A DNA stretch of 33,549 nt from DASTOB01 sp035720425 (lineage in GTDB: Bacteria > Chloroflexota > Limnocylindria > Limnocylindrales > CSP1-4): the NCBI GenBank assembly GCA_035720425.1, contig DASTOB010000126.1, positions 1-33,549 on the forward strand. The letters run 5' to 3'. The notes under the pieces are model-generated. The model saw nothing but the letters and a program-made list of their open reading frames with translations, ran no database searches and was not told the origin of the DNA. Positions 31,237-33,549 of the stretch are shown piece after piece. The position numbers and the translations under genes were made by a program. The stretch's first letter is position 1. Every line of letters starts with the position of its first letter.

Positions 31237-32019
31237 TCAGCTGCCCGATCCGTCGCGACCCAGACCGACGCCGCGCGGCGGGTGCTCGAGGATCCTCGTC
31301 GGCTCGCGGTCGGTCGACGCCCAAAGGATCGAGGGTCCCGGCCACGGTGCGTCGCCGCGGAGGGCCCTGAAGCAATCCGACGCCGACGCCGGGTAGGCGG
31401 CTCGCAGTGTCTGCTCGAAGTCGCGGGCGATCTGGCGGTTTGCGCGCGTCGACCGGAGGATGAGCAGGCGCGAAACTGCCGGAACGGGTCCGCCGGCTGC
31501 AACGGCCGCCGCCCACACGTCCGATGACGGCATCGCCGCCGCCTTCTCCGCGTGCCATCGCAGGCGTTGTTCGAGCCGACGGATCTCGGACTCGATCTCC
31601 GACGCAACGATGACGCTTGGCGGCCCCTCGCGATGGAGCACGAGGTCGACGACGCCGCGCGTGGGCGCCCGCACGGGAACCTCCGGAAACGCCCGCCAGC
31701 GAGGCCCGATGAGACGGAGGAGTGCCTCGACGATCGGCGCCTGCTGGCGGTCACGGATCGCCGGGCCGGTATTGGGATAGATCCGAACGCTGAGGTCGCT
31801 GCCGAGCGCCATCGAGAGCGCTGTATAGGTCTCGATGGTTGGGCGCGCCAGTCCAGCCTCGATCTGGGCGATGTAGCCCTGCGACAAACCGACGGCCGAG
31901 GCCAGCTCCGCCTGAGTGATGCCCGCGTCCTCGCGCAGGTGCAGGAGCTGCGTGGCGAGTGCGCGGCGGGTCTCGCTGGTGCGCCGCGCCGCCGCGCGTT
32001 GGAGCTGGGTCGGTGGCAT
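31237..32019 (-). CDS. XRE-family regulator with a possible PD-(D/E)XK-like C-terminal domain
   Basis: 260 residues. The ATG at 32017-32019 (complement) is chosen over the longer frame since TCTACT with an upstream TG (extended -10) lies only 6 nt before it. Residues 19-76 are a Cro/C1-type helix-turn-helix (LHLREDAGITQAELASAVGLSQGYIAQIEAGLARPTIETYTALSMAL). The C-terminal part reads VVDLVLHREGPPSVIVASEIESEI: D125, then a strand and E141/E143, followed by a long basic helix, the order seen in restriction-endonuclease-like folds, though E-x-E replaces the usual E-x-K. So it may be a catalytically dead nucleic-acid-binding domain. It is 143 nt upstream of leuC on the same strand. Confidence 0.75.
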   Translation of the reverse strand: MPPTQLQRAAARRTSETRRALATQLLHLREDAGITQAELASAVGLSQGYIAQIEAGLARPTIETYTALSMALGSDLSVRIYPNTGPAIRDRQQAPIVEALLRLIGPRWRAFPEVPVRAPTRGVVDLVLHREGPPSVIVASEIESEIRRLEQRLRWHAEKAAAMPSSDVWAAAVAAGGPVPAVSRLLILRSTRANRQIARDFEQTLRAAYPASASDCFRALRGDAPWPGPSILWASTDREPTRILEHPPRGVGLGRDGSGS

Positions 32020-32174
32020 CGGACGAGTAGAGCACAGGGCACTCACCTGGCACTTGCCGCCCGATTGGCGGGGACTTATTGGCGACCGGCTCGTCCGCCC
32101 TTGCCTGTCCGGACCGCGGCTCGCTCGGACCGCCACGAGCGGGCGAACCGCCACGACACGTGACCGCCCTTCAT

Positions 32175-32290
32175 GCGCGCGACTGCTGCTTCCCGGCTCG
32201 CCGCCGCGACGCCGCCGGTTCCGCGCCGCGACGAGCTGGGGACCGCAACCACGTGCGCGACTGCCACCTCCCGGCTCGCCGCCGCGACGC
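32175..32290. repeat. Duplicated 37-bp block, 79 bp apart
   Basis: GCGCGACTGC, a variable CT-rich middle, then CCCGGCTCGCCGCCGCGACGC occurs at about 32175-32212 and again at about 32254-32290. Only a few bases in the middle differ. It lies in non-coding DNA, and the second copy abuts the ATTACT repeat. Confidence 0.7.
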
Positions 32291-32296
32291 GCCGTG

Positions 32297-32465
32297 ATTA
32301 CTGGCAGTGATTGATTTCGGCTCGAAGACCTCGACGGGTGGCCCTCACCAGCGTTTCGCGCCTTGGTGCATTACTCGCGGCTATGCCGACGCCACGAGCG
32401 ACCCGGAATCTCGGTCCGGCGATGCGTTCGACCCCGTTTTGATTACTCACGGCAATGTCGGCCCC
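32297..32465. repeat. Degenerate repeat with 72-73-bp period (ATTACT units)
   Basis: ATTACT starts at 32297, 32370 and 32442. The second and third units share ATTACTCnCGGCnATGnCGnCnCC (19 of 24 positions), and the ends of units 1 and 2 share a GCGTT(T)CG...CC..G pattern. AT-richer than the surroundings. No tRNA cloverleaf could be drawn despite the suggestive length. Confidence 0.5.
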
Positions 32466-32520
32466 GCCGGCGCTCGGCCGGGAGGACCCGAACCCGGAAC
32501 CCCGCCCGAGGTGCGGAGCA

Positions 32521-32690
32521 GGGGCCCAAACAGGGGGGCCCAAGGCGAGGCGGAGCCGAAGCCAGGACTCGCGCCGAAGCCGAGACCCGGGGTCGAAGCC
32601 AGGACGGACGAAGCCAGGACGGACGAAGCCGAGACGGGGGCCCGGAAGCCGAGACCGGCAGCCGACGCCCGATGCTGGGACCCGGGCCGG
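32521..32690. repeat. Purine-rich tract with 15-bp repeats
   Basis: The plus strand is mostly G and A with short CC interruptions. GAAGCCAGGACGGAC occurs at 32595-32609 and 32610-32624, with diverged copies before and after (GAAGCC about every 15-25 nt). It ends about 60 nt before the ilvB leader promoter. Could form unusual DNA or protect against transcription from upstream; nothing more can be said. Confidence 0.55.
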
Positions 32691-32750
32691 GGCCGTGACT
32701 CGACTGAGGCCCCGGCCGGGGACCCGTTGGGACCGGTGCGGTCTGCTTGG

Positions 32751-32780
32751 TTGCACAATCGGAGGGTGTGCGGCTAGACT
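32751..32780 (+). promoter_or_regulatory. Promoter of the ilvB leader
   Basis: TTGCAC (32751-32756), an 18-nt spacer and TAGACT (32775-32780) predict transcription from about 32787. The RNA would start with a strong hairpin, CCGGGCG-GCA-CGCCCGG (32791-32807), before the leader ORF ribosome binding site. Confidence 0.6.
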
Positions 32781-32823
32781 GCGCGGACGACCGGGCGGCA
32801 CGCCCGGAGCAGTCGGAGTCCGG

Positions 32824-33027
32824 ATGACCTTCAACGGCCGGGATCGCCGCCACGTCGCCGTCGTCATGACGACGGATGGACGGCGCGTCCAGCTGCCGGT
32901 CGAAGACGCGGGACTCGTCGACGTATCCCTCCTCGGGCTTATTCGCTCGCTCCTCCTTGGGCTGGACGGCCTTCTTGGGCTTATTACCGGCTCCCGGCGG
33001 GAGAACCGAGGAACGCGGAGGGACTGA
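32824..33027 (+). CDS. Putative Leu/Ile-rich leader peptide of ilvB attenuator
   Basis: 67 codons from ATG 32824, with GGAG 5 nt upstream (32815-32818); an in-frame ATG at 32866 would give 53 codons. Residues 34-54 contain ten leucines, two isoleucines and one valine out of 21. Five of these Leu codons are CTT and both Ile codons are ATT, codons nearly avoided in neighbouring genes, which favour CTC, CTG and ATC. The stop is 33025-33027, 38 nt before the terminator stem. This is the expected form of a leader peptide that senses charged tRNA-Leu/Ile. It is longer than enterobacterial leaders (usually under 35 codons), and the frame is open upstream, so the start is uncertain. The peptide itself is unlikely to have a function. 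Confidence 0.7.
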   Translation: MTFNGRDRRHVAVVMTTDGRRVQLPVEDAGLVDVSLLGLIRSLLLGLDGLLGLITGSRRENRGTRRD

Positions 33028-33083
33028 GCGCAGCAGGCGCGAACGAACCACCGAAGACCGAAGGGACCCTCGCCGGGAGGCGG
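32987..33083 (+). promoter_or_regulatory. Candidate antiterminator pairing of the ilvB leader
   Basis: The segment 32987-32998, starting 2 nt after the last Ile control codon, can pair with 33072-33083 through 11 of 12 positions (one G-G mismatch). The partner is the loop and both inner arms of the terminator, so the two structures exclude each other. A competing local hairpin, CTCCC-GGC-GGGAG (32991-33003), could tie up the same segment after the ribosome has passed. This matches the logic of ribosome-mediated attenuation, but the pairing is read by eye. Confidence 0.5.
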
Positions 33084-33091
33084 GGGTCTTT
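33062..33091 (+). terminator. Intrinsic terminator (attenuator) before ilvB
   Basis: GACCCTCGCC (33065-33074), tetraloop GGGA, and GGCGGGGGTC (33079-33088) form a 10-bp stem with one G-U pair, followed by TTT. It lies in the leader of ilvB, 24 nt before its start codon, where a terminator makes sense only as a regulated one. The short T-tract is a weakness. Confidence 0.7.
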
Positions 33092-33115
33092 GCATGTAGA
33101 CGAGGGAGCGGCCAG

Positions 33116-33549
33116 ATGACGATGACGAAGGGAGGCACGGCGAAGCCGCCGAGTCCGGGCGCGAACGCGCCGGCGACGGACACGGCGACGGCGACCGACA
33201 CGCCGACGGCGACCGACACGCCAGGGCCGACCGCCGACGGGCCGACCGCGGCTTCGAACGCGACCGCGACCACGACCGCCGCACCCCGCCGGACCCACGT
33301 TCCCGGCGACGGCACCGCCCACGCACAGGCCGTCGAGCAGGCCCGCAAGGCGATGCTCCACGAGGTCCGCGCCCGGAAGCGGACGCGGATCGGTGCCGAT
33401 GTCGTCTGCGAGGCCCTCATCCGGCAGGGCGTCGACGTCTTCTTCGGCTACCCCGGGGGCGTCATCCTGCCGCTCTACGACGTCCTCGGTGACTACCCGG
33501 AGCTCCGCCACGTCCTCGTGCGCCACGAGCAGGGCGGCGCCCACGCCGC
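33116..33549 (+). CDS. ilvB: Acetolactate synthase large subunit, N-terminal part (cut by window edge)
   Basis: ATG 33116 has GAGGGAG 8 nt upstream, and the frame is open to the window edge (144 residues seen). Residues 92-144 are the ThDP-enzyme N-terminal domain of acetolactate synthase: GADVVCEALIRQGVDVFFGYPGG, ILPLYDVL and LVRHEQGGAHA, in which E138 is the Glu that activates thiamine diphosphate. The enzyme makes acetolactate or acetohydroxybutyrate, the first common step of Val, Leu and Ile synthesis. Residues 1-75 are an unusual Thr/Ala/Pro/Asp-rich extension (TATDTP twice, coded by an 18-bp repeat), likely disordered. Upstream leader DNA looks like an attenuator. The small subunit ilvH/ilvN would be expected beyond the edge. 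Confidence 0.93.
   Translation, partial: MTMTKGGTAKPPSPGANAPATDTATATDTPTATDTPGPTADGPTAASNATATTTAAPRRTHVPGDGTAHAQAVEQARKAMLHEVRARKRTRIGADVVCEALIRQGVDVFFGYPGGVILPLYDVLGDYPELRHVLVRHEQGGAHA

Larger units (their letters stand above)
32020..32750. other. 730-bp non-coding, repeat-rich interval
   Basis: No convincing gene. Open frames cross it on both strands, but their predicted peptides are Arg/Pro-rich. The interval holds dyads next to the XRE start (GGCACTTGCC at 32049-32058; CCGCC-N5-GGCGG at 32057-32071), a duplicated 37-bp block, an ATTACT-based repeat of 72-73 bp period, and a purine-rich tract, each listed separately. Confidence 0.6.

Noticed and set aside
32370..32441. tRNA gene suggested by 72-nt units and a GTTCGACCCC stretch
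   Set aside because: No acceptor or anticodon stems can be drawn, and the neighbouring units do not keep the GTTCGA.
32307..32777. Plus-strand open frame of 156 codons upstream of the leader
   Set aside because: It lies in the purine-rich repeat tract, has low-complexity Pro/Gly/Arg sequence and no ribosome binding site.
32787..33115. T-box riboswitch before ilvB
   Set aside because: No T-box sequence or stem I specifier architecture is seen, and the Leu/Ile-rich open frame gives a simpler explanation.
32298..33420. Two minus-strand open frames (342 and 325 codons) across the ilvB leader
   Set aside because: They run through repeats, the promoter, the terminator and the ilvB start; peptides are Arg/Ser/Pro-rich with no domain. 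Peptide-level echoes such as IAVSN/IAASN come from the DNA repeat.

Overview
The window is a GC-rich bacterial chromosomal segment whose genes strongly prefer G or C in third codon positions. Operons are compact, with many GTGA/ATGA stop-start overlaps, frequent GTG starts, and several ATG starts lying only 6-10 nt below a -10 hexamer, which suggests leaderless mRNAs. An F420-type LLM oxidoreductase, a MarP-type CvpA-trypsin protease and the gene mix fit a terrestrial Chloroflexota or, less likely, an Actinomycetota. That assignment is inference; there is no rRNA or other marker here. I found no tRNA, rRNA, insertion sequence, prophage or CRISPR array.

Layout. 1-3240: a truncated ogt-like gene, then a copper P-type ATPase carrying its own C-terminal cupredoxin, with a dyad on its promoter. 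3371-8612: fatty-acid block, with a hotdog thioesterase, two KAS II-type synthases (fabF), fabD, and a divergent MarR-family regulator. A 60-bp tandem repeat lies between the two fabF genes. 8716-10411: an operon-like trio of truncated globin, PAS-like adenylate cyclase and a CxxC mini-protein. 10510-17419: an anchored clan-CD-peptidase-like protein and a 1606-residue secreted multicopper oxidase. 17670-20325: a PH-like small protein and a DesK/NarL-type two-component system. 20487-24854: ilvD followed by an LLM oxidoreductase, a one-TM protein and an M20 peptidase, all with 4-nt overlaps. 25004-27080: a stand-alone cyclic-nucleotide-binding protein facing an MFS protein with a C-terminal cyclic-nucleotide domain. 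27085-31093: leuC, leuD, a lipoprotein and a MarP-like protease, running into the MFS gene. 31237-32019: an XRE regulator with a possible PD-(D/E)XK domain. 32020-33549: about 730 bp of repeat-rich non-coding DNA, then a promoter, a leader ORF dense in Leu/Ile codons, a terminator hairpin and the start of ilvB.

How it fits together. ilvB, ilvD and leuCD belong to branched-chain amino acid synthesis. The best new signal is the ilvB leader at 32787-33115, which looks like ribosome-mediated attenuation: rare CTT and ATT codons sit just before an RNA segment that can pair with the terminator. A second theme is cyclic-nucleotide signalling: one predicted adenylate cyclase next to a globin, plus two binding proteins with no DNA-binding domain. 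A third theme is copper: the ATPase-cupredoxin fusion and the giant multicopper oxidase.
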